The notes: a model not told the origin generated them from the letters alone. A stretch of 64,000 bases of DNA from an uncultured Lachnospiraceae bacterium (GCA_947628225.1 CANQYY010000002.1:62001-126000), one strand, 5' to 3'; shown: positions 8,270 to 16,801, counted from the stretch's first letter. Translations and numbers: made by a program.

Positions 8270-9409
8270 ATGTCAAAGGGAAAAACAAAAAAAATACTGT
8301 TTATCACCGGCACCAGAGCCGATTATGGGAAAATTAAATCCTTAATGAAAACCATGGATGAATCCGATCAGTATACGGTATATATCTATGTGTCCGGCAT
8401 GCACCTTTTGTCCCAGTACGGCAATACCTATAAGGAGGTATTGAAGGACCATTACCAGAACGTACATATTGCATTCGGGCAGCAGTATACGGATATTATG
8501 AGTTATAATCTCGGCAGCGTGCTGACCAATCTTTCCGGCTATGTCAATCAGGTGGAGCCGGATATGATCTTAGTTCATGGCGACCGCATTGATGCGCTGG
8601 CGGGCGCCATTACCGGAGCGTTAAATAATATATTGGTGGCTCATATTGAGGGCGGCGAAGTGTCGGGCACGATTGATGATTCTATCCGCCACGCCATTTC
8701 CAAATTTGCCCATCTGCATTTTGTATGCAATGAGGAGGCGAAAAAGCGGATTATCCAACTGGGGGAGAGTGAAGATCATATCTTTGTCATTGGCTCGCCG
8801 GATATTGACGTGATGCTGAGCGACTCTTTGCCTTCCTTAGATACCGTAAGGGAATACTACGATATTAGCTTTAAACAATATGGTATTTTTCTTTATCATC
8901 CTGTCACGACGGAGCTGGAGGAACTTTCCGACCATATTGGTACGATTATCCGCGCGTTAAAAGCCTCCGGGAAAAATTTTGTCTGCGTTTATCCGAATAA
9001 CGACATGGGCTCGGAAATTATTTTGAATGAAATAAAAAAATTAAAGGGAAACGATAATTTTGCCGTATATCCCTCGATTCGTTTTGAATATTTTCTTACC
9101 CTGTTAAAAAACGCGTTCTGTATCATCGGCAATTCCAGCGCCGGCATACGGGAGAGCGGTATTTACGGGGTGCCGGCGATTGATATCGGGACGAGGCAGA
9201 ACGGGAGATATGATATCCGGAAGCTGCCGAACATCCAGCATATCTCGGAAAAGGAGCCGGAGATTTTAAATGCCATCTTTCAGGCAAAAGATTACGCTGT
9301 CCGCTGCCACAGCTTTGGTTTGGGGCATGGGACGGAGAATTTTTTGAAGGCGCTTAAACACGAAGAGGTCTGGAACTGCGGCGTCCAGAAGACGTTCGTA
9401 GATCTGTAA
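8270..9409 (+). CDS. neuC: UDP-N-acetylglucosamine 2-epimerase, hydrolysing (NeuC/LegG-like)
   Basis: NeuC-type enzymes hydrolyse and epimerise a UDP-N-acetylhexosamine to free N-acetylmannosamine (or the diacetamido analogue), the first committed step towards sialic or legionaminic acid. The N-terminus ILFITGTRADYGKIKSLM carries the TRADYGK signature of the hydrolysing subgroup. VHGDRIDALAGAI, AHIEGGEVSGTIDDSIRHAI and IIGNSSAGIRESGIYGVPAI are the GT-B nucleotide-sugar motifs. The ATG at 8270 has ACGGAG upstream; a TTG at 8252 is less likely. The substrate cannot be told from sequence. Placement beside Maf genes and flagellin points to flagellin glycan supply. Confidence 0.85.
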   Translation: MSKGKTKKILFITGTRADYGKIKSLMKTMDESDQYTVYIYVSGMHLLSQYGNTYKEVLKDHYQNVHIAFGQQYTDIMSYNLGSVLTNLSGYVNQVEPDMILVHGDRIDALAGAITGALNNILVAHIEGGEVSGTIDDSIRHAISKFAHLHFVCNEEAKKRIIQLGESEDHIFVIGSPDIDVMLSDSLPSLDTVREYYDISFKQYGIFLYHPVTTELEELSDHIGTIIRALKASGKNFVCVYPNNDMGSEIILNEIKKLKGNDNFAVYPSIRFEYFLTLLKNAFCIIGNSSAGIRESGIYGVPAIDIGTRQNGRYDIRKLPNIQHISEKEPEILNAIFQAKDYAVRCHSFGLGHGTENFLKALKHEEVWNCGVQKTFVDL

Positions 9410-9445
9410 GAAAAAGGAAAGCAATGTTTCGGAATGGAGAATCAT

Positions 9446-11014
9446 ATGGAAAATTTGTGCGGTTTAATGAAAGCGAAAGATGGGAATCTGCTTCCTGTCA
9501 TTCATAAAAACGGGAAAGAGCTCCGGTTTGGCAGCCTGTATGACGGCCGTTATGCGGCTGAGCGGTGGCTGGATTATCATGTTCCGGCAGGAGCGGAATA
9601 TGCTATCTTATTTGGAATGGGCGACTGCCAGCTTATCTTAGGACTGACCGAGCGGGTTCCCGGCTATATCATGGTATATGAGCCGGAGGAATCCCTGTAT
9701 CATGCCATGGCGGAAACGCCTGTTTTCAAAAAGCTGCAGTCGATTCCCCGGGTGATGATTGCCTGCGGCGGAGAGGGGATTGCTGAATTTGAGGAATTAG
9801 TCCGGGAATTGTTAAATGAGAACTGTGTAGATACTACCGTATTACTTTCTTCTCCCGGCTATGAAAAAGAATACAGCCGGCAAAAAAAGAAAGTGCGGGA
9901 GATTTATGATACGGTTTGCGAAGAAGTGGCGTTCATGGTGCCGGTAGCCAAACGCTTTGTGAAAGCGATGCTCCACAACCAGCTGGAAAACCTCTCCTAT
10001 ATGAAAGACGGCGTTTTGCTTGCCCGGTTAAAAAAGTACTGGGATCCGGATGTTCCGGTTCTTATTGTATCGGCGGGGCCGTCCCTGGAAAAAAATATCG
10101 AGGAGCTGAGAAAGGCAAAAGGCCGGGCGTTTCTCTTTTGCGCCGACGCCGCCCTGCCCTCTCTTTTGAAACGGGATATCATACCGGATGCGGTAGGATG
10201 TACCGACGCCAAGAAAAATATGAATTGCTTTGCGGATGAGCGGAGTTTTGCTCTGCCCCTGCTGATCACTACCAATTCCCCGCCGGCTCTGATACATCGG
10301 AGTACCGGTCCTAAAATATGGGGGGACGACCTCGCTTTTATCCGCGAGATATTGATAAAGAGCGACGTGGATATTCCTAAGATTCCTTCTTATCTCGGAG
10401 TTTCCACTACTTTATTTGCCTCCGTCCTGGAGCTGGGAGCCAGAACGATCATTTTAGCCGGACAGGACCTCGCCTACTCGGAAGAGGGGAAAAGCCATGT
10501 CAGCGGACGCGATGAGGGTTTTGTAAAGCAGGAGCAGTTTATGGCAGAAGGGTATTATGGGGATATGGTGTATTCCCGCGGGGACTGGACTGTTTTCCGG
10601 GAGTGGATGGAAAAGGCGCTCTCCGCTTTTCCGGACCGCTTAGTAATCAATGCCACGGAGGGAGGGGCAAAGATCCGAGGAAGCGTTCAAAAACCGTTAG
10701 GGGAAGCGCTGGAGGAGCTGCCGGAGTGGAAGGCATCTCCTGCAGAATTATTGGAAGATCCCCGGGTAAAAATAACCCCGAAAGAGTATCAAAGAGTTAT
10801 GAGGGAGTTTAAAAAAGGAAAAGAGAATCTGAAGAAGATCCGCCGGGACGGTTATGAAAAGACCTGGTTTCGGACTAATTATATGTCGGTGCCGGTGATG
10901 CGCCTGATTGTCGATTATATGAAATCTCTGGATGAGATCGACCGAAAAGCACGGTTTTATAAGGCGTTAGACTATGTGGAGGAAGAATATAACAAAAAAA
11001 TCAAAAAAAATTAA
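9446..11014 (+). CDS. Motility-associated factor (Maf, DUF115) glycosyltransferase-like protein, copy 2
   Basis: This is a second Maf-type protein of 522 residues, clearly paralogous to the one at 6448 along its whole length. The two share KDGN near the N-terminus, FGSLYDG, RYAAERWL, then VSAGPSLEKN, DAALPSLLKRDIIPD, AGQDLAYSEEGKSHVSGRDE, INATEGGAKIRG and a Lys-rich C-terminal helix. The ATG at 9446 has GGAG seven bases upstream; an in-frame ATG at 9434 is the alternative. Two diverged copies around neuC suggest either two sugars or two acceptor sites. The flagellin promoter starts 10 bp after this gene. Confidence 0.85.
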   Translation: MENLCGLMKAKDGNLLPVIHKNGKELRFGSLYDGRYAAERWLDYHVPAGAEYAILFGMGDCQLILGLTERVPGYIMVYEPEESLYHAMAETPVFKKLQSIPRVMIACGGEGIAEFEELVRELLNENCVDTTVLLSSPGYEKEYSRQKKKVREIYDTVCEEVAFMVPVAKRFVKAMLHNQLENLSYMKDGVLLARLKKYWDPDVPVLIVSAGPSLEKNIEELRKAKGRAFLFCADAALPSLLKRDIIPDAVGCTDAKKNMNCFADERSFALPLLITTNSPPALIHRSTGPKIWGDDLAFIREILIKSDVDIPKIPSYLGVSTTLFASVLELGARTIILAGQDLAYSEEGKSHVSGRDEGFVKQEQFMAEGYYGDMVYSRGDWTVFREWMEKALSAFPDRLVINATEGGAKIRGSVQKPLGEALEELPEWKASPAELLEDPRVKITPKEYQRVMREFKKGKENLKKIRRDGYEKTWFRTNYMSVPVMRLIVDYMKSLDEIDRKARFYKALDYVEEEYNKKIKKN

Positions 11015-11023
11015 AATTAGGGG

Positions 11024-11050
11024 TAAAGTAATTATCAGTTCTTCCGATAT
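11024..11050 (+). promoter_or_regulatory. Sigma-28-type promoter of flagellin
   Basis: TAAA at 11024-11027, exactly 15 bases, then TCCGATAT at 11043-11050 (consensus TAAA-N15-GCCGATAA; 6 of 8 in the -10). The predicted start near 11057 gives a leader of about 163 bases. This is the better of the two sigma-28-type promoters in the window. Confidence 0.8.
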
Positions 11051-11092
11051 ATATAATGTCAGTAGAGAAACCACTTCTGAATGTGATAGTAA

Positions 11093-11150
11093 CGAAAGAA
11101 GGCGGCGAGGCTTGTTGCAGGGCCCGCAATGAAAATTGTCGCTTCTTTCG
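11093..11150 (+). other. Upstream hairpin in the flagellin leader
   Basis: CGAAAGAAG (11093-11101) pairs perfectly with CTTCTTTCG (11142-11150). Inside, CAAT-GAAA-ATTG (11127-11138) can form a small hairpin with a GNRA tetraloop. No T-tract follows, so this is leader structure rather than a terminator. It may stabilise the mRNA or position the CsrA sites downstream. Confidence 0.55.
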
Positions 11151-11178
11151 ATATTATAACAAAAAAATTAAAAACAAC

Positions 11179-11211
11179 CCGCAAAGGGAATTGCGGTGTA
11201 TTACAAGGAGG
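11179..11211 (+). promoter_or_regulatory. CsrA-type binding sites in the flagellin leader
   Basis: CCGCAA (11179-11184) and TTGCGG (11191-11196) form a six-base-pair hairpin whose loop AGGGAA displays the CsrA core ANGGA (AGGGA). A second ANGGA, AAGGA at 11205-11209, is part of the Shine-Dalgarno AAGGAGG of hag. One hairpin-loop site plus one site on the ribosome binding site is the arrangement known for B. subtilis hag. csrA and fliW are encoded upstream in this window. Confidence 0.75.
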
Positions 11212-11219
11212 TAATCATT

Positions 11220-12158
11220 ATGATAGTACAACACAACATTACATCTATGAACGCAAACAGACAGTTAGGCATTGTAGGTAACAGCCTTTCTAAGTCTACT
11301 GAGAAACTGGCAAGCGGTTACAAAATCAACCGTGCAGCAGACGATGCAGCAGGCCTTGCTATTTCCGAGAAGATGAGAGCTCAGGTTCGCGGCTTGAATC
11401 GTGCATCTGCTAACGCAGAGGATGGAATTTCTCTTATCCAGACGGCTGAAGGTGCTATGGATCAGCAGCACGCTATCTTACAGAGAACTCGTGAGCTGCT
11501 TGTTCAGGCTTCCAACACCGGTGTATTGGATGGCGAGCAGGAAAACGACTTCCAGAAGATTCAGGACGAGATTGATACTCTGAAACAGGAGTACACCCGT
11601 ATCAGCACAGATACCGAGTTCAACAAGAAAAAACTGTTAGACGGTACTTATCAGAAGCAGACTCTTCAGGTTGGCGCTAACAAAGGTCAGCAGATCACAG
11701 TATCTATCAACCTGGTTAAATGGAGCTTGGAGAATTTCAGCAAAGATGACGCATTGGTATCTAAATTCGAAGATAAGCAAACGTATGAGGCAGTTACCGG
11801 TTCTACCTTAGGTGACTTTAATGAGAATGGTACTGTTAAGACAGACGCTGCTAAGGAAGTTACTAACGGAAAAGGTTCTGAGATTTCCAATCTGATTTCT
11901 TCTGTAGACCTTATGATTAAGCAGGTAACAACCGAGCGTTCTAAGTTGGGTGCTATTCAGAACCGTCTTGAGTACACAGTTAAAGTAGATGACAACACTG
12001 CTGAGAACATGCAGGCAGCTGAATCTCGTATCCGTGATACTGATATGGCTGACGAAATGACAAGATTCTCCAAGGAGAGCATCTTGCAGCAGGCAGCTAC
12101 TTCTATGCTGGCTCAGGCAAATCAGGCAAATCAGGGAGTACTTTCTCTGTTACAGTAA
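11220..12158 (+). CDS. hag: Flagellin
   Basis: Flagellin polymerises into the filament. The 312-residue protein has the N-terminal D0/D1 signature (MIVQHNITSMNANRQLG, then SKSTEKLASGYKINRAADDA and AAGLAISEKMRAQ). The C-terminal one reads RDTDMADEMTRFSKE and ends NQGVLSLLQ. The central domain is short (about residues 165-230), so the exposed surface is small compared with the enlarged FlgL and FliD. The ATG at 11220 follows AAGGAGGTAATCATT. Codon choice is more uniform than in neighbouring genes (many CTT, GCT, ACT), consistent with very high expression. It has its own sigma-28-type promoter and terminator, so it is monocistronic. Confidence 0.97.
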   Translation: MIVQHNITSMNANRQLGIVGNSLSKSTEKLASGYKINRAADDAAGLAISEKMRAQVRGLNRASANAEDGISLIQTAEGAMDQQHAILQRTRELLVQASNTGVLDGEQENDFQKIQDEIDTLKQEYTRISTDTEFNKKKLLDGTYQKQTLQVGANKGQQITVSINLVKWSLENFSKDDALVSKFEDKQTYEAVTGSTLGDFNENGTVKTDAAKEVTNGKGSEISNLISSVDLMIKQVTTERSKLGAIQNRLEYTVKVDDNTAENMQAAESRIRDTDMADEMTRFSKESILQQAATSMLAQANQANQGVLSLLQ

Positions 12159-12201
12159 TCTCTTGCGAGAATACTTGCCCGATTGGGAAAATGTATGTAC
12201 G

Positions 12202-12235
12202 AAAAAAGAGAAACCGTTTTGGTTTCTCTTTTTTT
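12202..12235 (+). terminator. Rho-independent terminator of flagellin
   Basis: AAGAGAAACC pairs with GGTTTCTCTT across the loop GTTTT, followed by a T-run to 12235 and preceded by an A-run. neuA begins 20 bp later with no clear promoter between, so neuA may depend on read-through. Confidence 0.88.
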
Positions 12236-12255
12236 ACGGGAAACGGAGGCAGAAG

Positions 12256-12954
12256 ATGATAAAGGGAAAAAAAGCGCTGGCATTTATTCCGGCAAGGGGG
12301 AACAGTAAGGGTATCCCCGGGAAAAATCTGATTATGCTGGGCGGGAAACCACTGATTGCCCATACGATCGAGGCGGCGGGGGCATGTTCTTTTTTTGATA
12401 CGGTTTTAGTTTCTACGGACAGTGTGGAAATTGCGCAAACGGCGGAAAAATACGGAGCCGAGGTGCCTTTTTTAAGGCCGGCGGAGCTGGCGGCGGATAC
12501 GTCTAAGACGATAGACGCTGTTCTCTATACCTTAAAGCGGCTGGCGCAGGAGGGGAGGGAGTATGATTACCTTGTCCTTTTGCAGCCTACCAGCCCGCTG
12601 CGGACGGCGGCGGATATTCGGGGGGCGCTCCGTCTGGCGCTGGAAAGCGGACAGGATGTGGCGGCGGTATCCGGGGTGGAGGATTCGCCCATTCTGGTGC
12701 GTAGCTGTGATGCGTCCGGCAGGCTGACGCCGTTACTGCCGGTCAACAGTACCATGCGCCGGCAGGATATGCCGGAATATTACCGCGTCAATGGGAGTAT
12801 TTATGTAAACCGGGTCTGCGCTCTTTCCGAAAAAACCAGTTTGAATGATAATCCGATGGGATACCGCATGCCGAGGGAGCGGAGCGTGGACATCGACGAA
12901 AGGGTCGATCTGGCAGTCGCACAATATTATTTAGAGCAGGAGGGATCGTTTTGA
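12256..12954 (+). CDS. neuA: CMP-N-acylneuraminate cytidylyltransferase-like protein (NeuA family)
   Basis: Family members activate a nonulosonic acid with CTP to the CMP-sugar used by glycosyltransferases. The N-terminus LAFIPARGNSKGIPGKNL is the nucleotidyltransferase signature. VLLQPTSPLRTAADI and the YRVNGSIYVN and DIDERVDL segments complete the substrate and metal sites. At 232 residues it has the single catalytic domain. The ATG at 12256 has CGGAGG upstream; the frame extends back into the hag terminator and is not used. With neuC this implies CMP-sialic or CMP-legionaminic type donors for the Maf proteins. The condensing enzyme NeuB is not in the window. Confidence 0.88.
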   Translation: MIKGKKALAFIPARGNSKGIPGKNLIMLGGKPLIAHTIEAAGACSFFDTVLVSTDSVEIAQTAEKYGAEVPFLRPAELAADTSKTIDAVLYTLKRLAQEGREYDYLVLLQPTSPLRTAADIRGALRLALESGQDVAAVSGVEDSPILVRSCDASGRLTPLLPVNSTMRRQDMPEYYRVNGSIYVNRVCALSEKTSLNDNPMGYRMPRERSVDIDERVDLAVAQYYLEQEGSF

Positions 12955-13937
12955 GAACAGGAGAGGAAAAAAAACTCGCAATCGTGATGTATCATTATGT
13001 GCGGGATCTGACTTACAGCCGCTATCCGGAAATTAAGGGGCTGGATGTGAGGCTTTTTGAAAAGCAGTTGGAATATATCCGGAAATCCTTCCGGGTAATC
13101 CGGATGGAAGAGCTGATAGCAGCTTTTGATTCACAGGATTTTTCCCGGTTGCCGGACAACGCCTGTCTGCTTACCTTTGACGACGGCTATATCGATCATT
13201 ATACGGCGGTATATCCCCTGCTGAAAAAATACGGGATGCAGGGGTCGTTTTTCCCGAATGCCCGGGCAGTGAAAGAGCACCGGCTTTTGGACGTCAATAA
13301 GATCCATTATATTCTGGCAGCGGCGCCGATTGGGGAGCTGGTAGCGGGAATATTTGACCTTCTCACGGAGTACCGGAAGGAAGGCAGGTTTGCAGACGGG
13401 GAAATTCCCTCTAATGAAGAACTGTACCGGGAATTGGCTGTGCCAAACCGTTTCGATCCGGGCGAAGTTATCTTTGTGAAGCGGCTTTTGCAAAACCGCC
13501 TGCCGGAAAAAATCCGGGGAGAGATTGCCACGGCTCTTTTTCAGACTTATGTGGGGGTAAAGGAGGAAGTTTTTGCCAGAGAGCTGTATATGAATAAAGA
13601 ACAGATCCGCTGCATGAAAGAGGGAGGGATGTTCTTCGGGCTCCACGGCTACGACCATTATTGGCTTGGGAAACTGCCCAAAGAGAAGATGAAAGAGGAT
13701 ATCCTGCAGGCGAAAGCCTTTTTTTCCGATGTGATCGATCCCGGCTGCTGGGTGATGAATTATCCGTATGGCAATTACAGTGAAGAAGTGCTGGAATTTA
13801 TAGCCGGAGAAGAAACCGGCTGCAGGCTGGGGCTTACCGTAGAGGCAAGGATGGCGGAACCGTCCCGGGAAAACCGGTATCTTTTGCCCCGATGGGACAC
13901 AAATGACCTGCCGCCGAAAGGAAATTTGTGCTGTTAG
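12951..13937 (+). CDS. Polysaccharide deacetylase family protein
   Basis: NodB-fold deacetylases remove N- or O-acetyl groups from polysaccharides or sugars using a divalent metal. Visible motifs are MYHYVRD near the N-terminus, LLTFDDGY (motif 1, the Asp-Asp pair), FFGLHGYDHYWLG (motif 2, metal histidines) and NYPYGNYS (motif 3). There is no signal peptide, so a cytoplasmic or precursor substrate is likely. The start is the TTG at 12951, with AGGAGGG upstream and a four-base overlap with the neuA stop. This tight coupling suggests a role in tailoring the same glycan. The substrate is unknown. Confidence 0.8.
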   Translation: MRTGEEKKLAIVMYHYVRDLTYSRYPEIKGLDVRLFEKQLEYIRKSFRVIRMEELIAAFDSQDFSRLPDNACLLTFDDGYIDHYTAVYPLLKKYGMQGSFFPNARAVKEHRLLDVNKIHYILAAAPIGELVAGIFDLLTEYRKEGRFADGEIPSNEELYRELAVPNRFDPGEVIFVKRLLQNRLPEKIRGEIATALFQTYVGVKEEVFARELYMNKEQIRCMKEGGMFFGLHGYDHYWLGKLPKEKMKEDILQAKAFFSDVIDPGCWVMNYPYGNYSEEVLEFIAGEETGCRLGLTVEARMAEPSRENRYLLPRWDTNDLPPKGNLCC

Positions 13938-14647
13938 GACGGGGAAGGCGCATTACGGGTAAGGTCTGCTTTTTTCCCCCAGTCCCCGTGGCCGGGCATA
14001 ATAATGGCATCTGGCGCGATATGCTCCAGATACGGTTTGGTAATGGCGAGATAATCCCGTCTGCTTCCGCCCGGAAGTCTGGTAATGACATCGTGCCCAT
14101 TTACAAGGCTGTCGCCGGTAAAGATAATTTCCGGCGTCAGTCCTTTTTTATCTGTGGACAGGCGGATACATTGGCTGCATTCCGAGTGGCCGGGCGTCGG
14201 GATGGTTTCCACCCGATAACTGCCAAAGGCAAAGGAGGTTTCCTTTCCGTAAACGATGTCTGCCCGGCAGGTATAATCTTCCTCAAAAAAATCCCGGCAC
14301 TGCGCCTGTTCTTCTTCTGTTTTGTTTATCACCAGAACGGAAGAAAAGGCAGAAAAATTTTCATGGCAGTCGGCTATTTTTTTGGCGCAGACGTCAGAGC
14401 AGAGAAGAGTGCACGCTAACTGTTCCCGAAGCCAGTTTACTCCGGAAATATGGTCATAGTGCGAGTGTGTTAAGAGAATGGTGGCTTTTTCCAGCCGCGT
14501 TAGGACAGAAGACGCCTCCTTGCTAAAAAGCGGGTCGATAATCAAAGCCTCTCTGTCATTCTCATCATTAATCATAATATACATTCTGGAATCCAGTACC
14601 GGCATGGCAAAAACATATATCTGTGTATTTTGGTCCGTATAGTGCAT
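13934..14647 (-). CDS. MBL-fold metallo-hydrolase
   Basis: The 237-residue protein has the metallo-beta-lactamase fold. THSHYDHISG is the HxHxDH metal motif, TPGHSECS supplies the next His, FTGDSLV the bridging Asp, and MPGHGDWG the last His. It is most like glyoxalase-II-type hydrolases in motif spacing, but the substrate cannot be assigned. The minus-strand ATG has AAAGGATGAG upstream. Its stop overlaps the convergent deacetylase stop by four bases, so a link to the glycan locus is positional only. Confidence 0.8.
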   Translation of the reverse strand: MHYTDQNTQIYVFAMPVLDSRMYIMINDENDREALIIDPLFSKEASSVLTRLEKATILLTHSHYDHISGVNWLREQLACTLLCSDVCAKKIADCHENFSAFSSVLVINKTEEEQAQCRDFFEEDYTCRADIVYGKETSFAFGSYRVETIPTPGHSECSQCIRLSTDKKGLTPEIIFTGDSLVNGHDVITRLPGGSRRDYLAITKPYLEHIAPDAIIMPGHGDWGKKADLTRNAPSPS

Positions 14648-14800
14648 AATCCGCTCATCCTTTTTCAGAAAGTCTGTGTTTTCCCCTTTTCCCTATGCGG
14701 CGGCGCCGCGGTATAAAAAATTCAAACCGGAAAATAATAGGGGTAACAATTTGTACGGATAAGTATAGCATAATACGTCAGTAAAGTCCAGTTCTGCCCG

Positions 14801-14825
14801 TTATATGGTTTTGAAAACCATATAA
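14801..14825. repeat. Perfect 12-bp inverted repeat upstream of the hemolysin-III-type gene
   Basis: TTATATGGTTTT (14801-14812) and AAAACCATATAA (14814-14825) are perfect complements with one base between. With so short a spacer this is better read as a dimeric regulator site than a hairpin. A possible -35 (TTGACT) starts 14 bp downstream. The regulator is unknown, and it could act on the divergent MBL gene. Confidence 0.5.
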
Positions 14826-14838
14826 TGAAGTATAGATA

Positions 14839-14867
14839 TTGACTTTGCCCATAAAACATGATACGCT
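14839..14867 (+). promoter_or_regulatory. Possible promoter of the hemolysin-III-type gene
   Basis: TTGACT, 17 bases, then TACGCT. The -35 is good and the -10 weak, which would suit a promoter needing activation at the neighbouring inverted repeat. Confidence 0.4.
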
Positions 14868-14897
14868 AAAATCAGAAAGAGCCAGGAGGTTAGTCAT

Positions 14898-15578
14898 ATG
14901 AAGCAGGTAAGAACAAGATTGGAGGATCGGATTCTTCCTTCCTATACGACAGGGGAAGAGATTTTTAATATGGTATCCCATATTGTAGGGGGAGCGTTTG
15001 CTATTGCAGCGCTGACTCTCTGCGTTATTTTTGCCGCCTTGAATAAAGATGCCTGGGCAGTTGTCGGGGCGGCAATTTATGGAGGAACCATGATTGTTTT
15101 ATATACAATGTCCAGCATTTATCATGGATTAAAACGTCCCACGCCCAAAAAGGTATTTCAGATAATCGATCATTGCACCATCTACTTTCTGATTGCCGGG
15201 ACTTATACGCCGGTTACTCTTGCGGCGCTGCGTCCGTTATACCCGGTACAGGCGTTTGTGATATTCGGGATTGTATGGGCCTGCTGTTTTGCAGCGGCTA
15301 CGCTCACCGCCATTGATTTAAAGAAATACCAGCTGTTATCCATGATTTGTTATCTCGCTATGGGATGGTGCATTATCTTCTTTATACGGCCGACGATCCA
15401 ATGTCTGGGGTTCGGGGGAACTGTATTTTTGGTGACAGGGGGAATCGCCTATACGATTGGCGCTATTCTTTATAGTATCGGGAAAAAGAAGAGGTATGTC
15501 CATTCGGTTTTTCATCTTTTTGTCCTGGCGGGAAGCATTTTGCACTTTTTTATGATTTTGTTTTATGTTATGATGTAG
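14898..15578 (+). CDS. Hemolysin III / TrhA family membrane protein
   Basis: The 226-residue protein has seven predicted hydrophobic segments. It carries the PAQR/HlyIII landmarks: IFNMVSHIVGG near the N-terminus, SSIYHGLKR (Ser and His of the active-site-like cluster), IDHCTIYFLIAGTYTPV, and a final KRYVHSVFHLFVLAGSILHF with the metal-binding histidines. Relatives in other bacteria (YqfA/TrhA) affect membrane fluidity balance; haemolysis is only a historical name. AGGAGG precedes the ATG. An inverted repeat lies upstream. Confidence 0.88.
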   Translation: MKQVRTRLEDRILPSYTTGEEIFNMVSHIVGGAFAIAALTLCVIFAALNKDAWAVVGAAIYGGTMIVLYTMSSIYHGLKRPTPKKVFQIIDHCTIYFLIAGTYTPVTLAALRPLYPVQAFVIFGIVWACCFAAATLTAIDLKKYQLLSMICYLAMGWCIIFFIRPTIQCLGFGGTVFLVTGGIAYTIGAILYSIGKKKRYVHSVFHLFVLAGSILHFFMILFYVMM

Positions 15579-15625
15579 CTAAGGAATTATTTTTGAGAAA
15601 ATGAGTGCAGGATATGGAGGTAAAT

Positions 15626-16780
15626 ATGATTGTAGAACCAAAGGTAAAAGGATTTATATGTACAACGGCGCATCCGGAGGGATGCAGGGAGAGTGTGAGA
15701 AGGCAGATCGCCTACTGTAAGGGAAAAGGAATGGCAACGGGGCCCAAAAAAGTCCTCGTGATTGGCGCGTCTTCCGGATACGGGCTTGCCAGCCGGATTG
15801 CCGTCACTTACGGATATGGCGCCGATACGATCGGCGTTTCCTTTGAAAAGGAGGCAAAAGGGAAGCGGACCGCCACAGCGGGCTGGTATAATACAAAAGC
15901 CTTCGAGCAGTTTGCCGGAGAAGATGGTTACTATGCCAAATCTTTTAACGGCGACGGTTTTTCTTTGGAGATGAAAAAACAGGTAATAGAAACTATCCGG
16001 AAAGACTGGGGAAAAGCGGACATGGTTGTGTACAGCATGGCGGCGCCCAGGAGGACTCTGCCGGACGGCACTACCGTATCCAGCGTGCTGAAAACCGTCG
16101 GAAAAGAATTTACCAATAAAACCATTGATCTGAGGGATAATGAGATCAAAGAGGTCACGGTGCCGGTGGCGAGTGAAGAAGAAGTCCAAAAGACCATTCA
16201 GGTTATGGGCGGCGAAGACTGGGAAGAGTGGATCCGGGAAATGGTAAAAGCAGATGTTCTGGAAGACCATGCCGTTACGATTGCCTATTCCTATATCGGG
16301 CCGGCTGTGACCCATGCAATCTATAAGGATGGCAGTATCGGGCAGGCGAAGAAGCATTTATATGATACCTCGGTAAAGCTGACGAAGGAATTTGCCGGGA
16401 AAGACATAAAGGCATATATCTCGGTCAATAAGGCGCTGGTAACCCAGAGCAGCGCCGCTATCCCGATTGTCCCGCTTTATATCTCCCTGCTCTATAAGAT
16501 AATGAAGCAAGAGGGGCTCCATGAGGGTTGCATTGAGCAGATGCAGCGGCTGTTCTGTGATAAACTGGTAAAAAAAGAAGTAGACGAAGCCGGCCGTTTC
16601 CGTCTGGACGACTGGGAGCTGAGGGATGACGTACAGGATAAAATTTCAGGGATCTGGGATATGGTAACGACGGAAAATATACGGGAATACGGAGATATTG
16701 ACGGATATTGGGATGACTTTTATAAAATGTTTGGTTTCCATTATGACAATGTGGATTATGGCGCAGATGTGCCAATTTAA
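15626..16780 (+). CDS. fabV: Trans-2-enoyl-[acyl carrier protein]/CoA reductase FabV
   Basis: FabV is an NAD(P)H-dependent reductase of the 2-enoyl intermediate in fatty acid synthesis, or crotonyl-CoA in butyrate-type metabolism (TER), and is insensitive to triclosan in other species. The 384-residue sequence has the nucleotide-binding VLVIGASSGYGLASRI near residue 48 and VVYSMAAPRR. The catalytic Tyr-x8-Lys pattern is YKDGSIGQAK within IGPAVTHAIYKDG. The ATG at 15626 has TGGAGG seven bases before it; an upstream in-frame GTG adds seven atypical residues. It follows the hemolysin-III-type gene by 47 bp. Confidence 0.93.
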   Translation: MIVEPKVKGFICTTAHPEGCRESVRRQIAYCKGKGMATGPKKVLVIGASSGYGLASRIAVTYGYGADTIGVSFEKEAKGKRTATAGWYNTKAFEQFAGEDGYYAKSFNGDGFSLEMKKQVIETIRKDWGKADMVVYSMAAPRRTLPDGTTVSSVLKTVGKEFTNKTIDLRDNEIKEVTVPVASEEEVQKTIQVMGGEDWEEWIREMVKADVLEDHAVTIAYSYIGPAVTHAIYKDGSIGQAKKHLYDTSVKLTKEFAGKDIKAYISVNKALVTQSSAAIPIVPLYISLLYKIMKQEGLHEGCIEQMQRLFCDKLVKKEVDEAGRFRLDDWELRDDVQDKISGIWDMVTTENIREYGDIDGYWDDFYKMFGFHYDNVDYGADVPI

Positions 16781-16801
16781 AAGTAAATCAGGGGGAACTC
16801 C

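Noticed and set aside
13928..14419. Plus-strand open frame opposite the MBL gene
   Set aside because: The minus strand carries the HxHxDH metal motif and other MBL residues; this frame has none.
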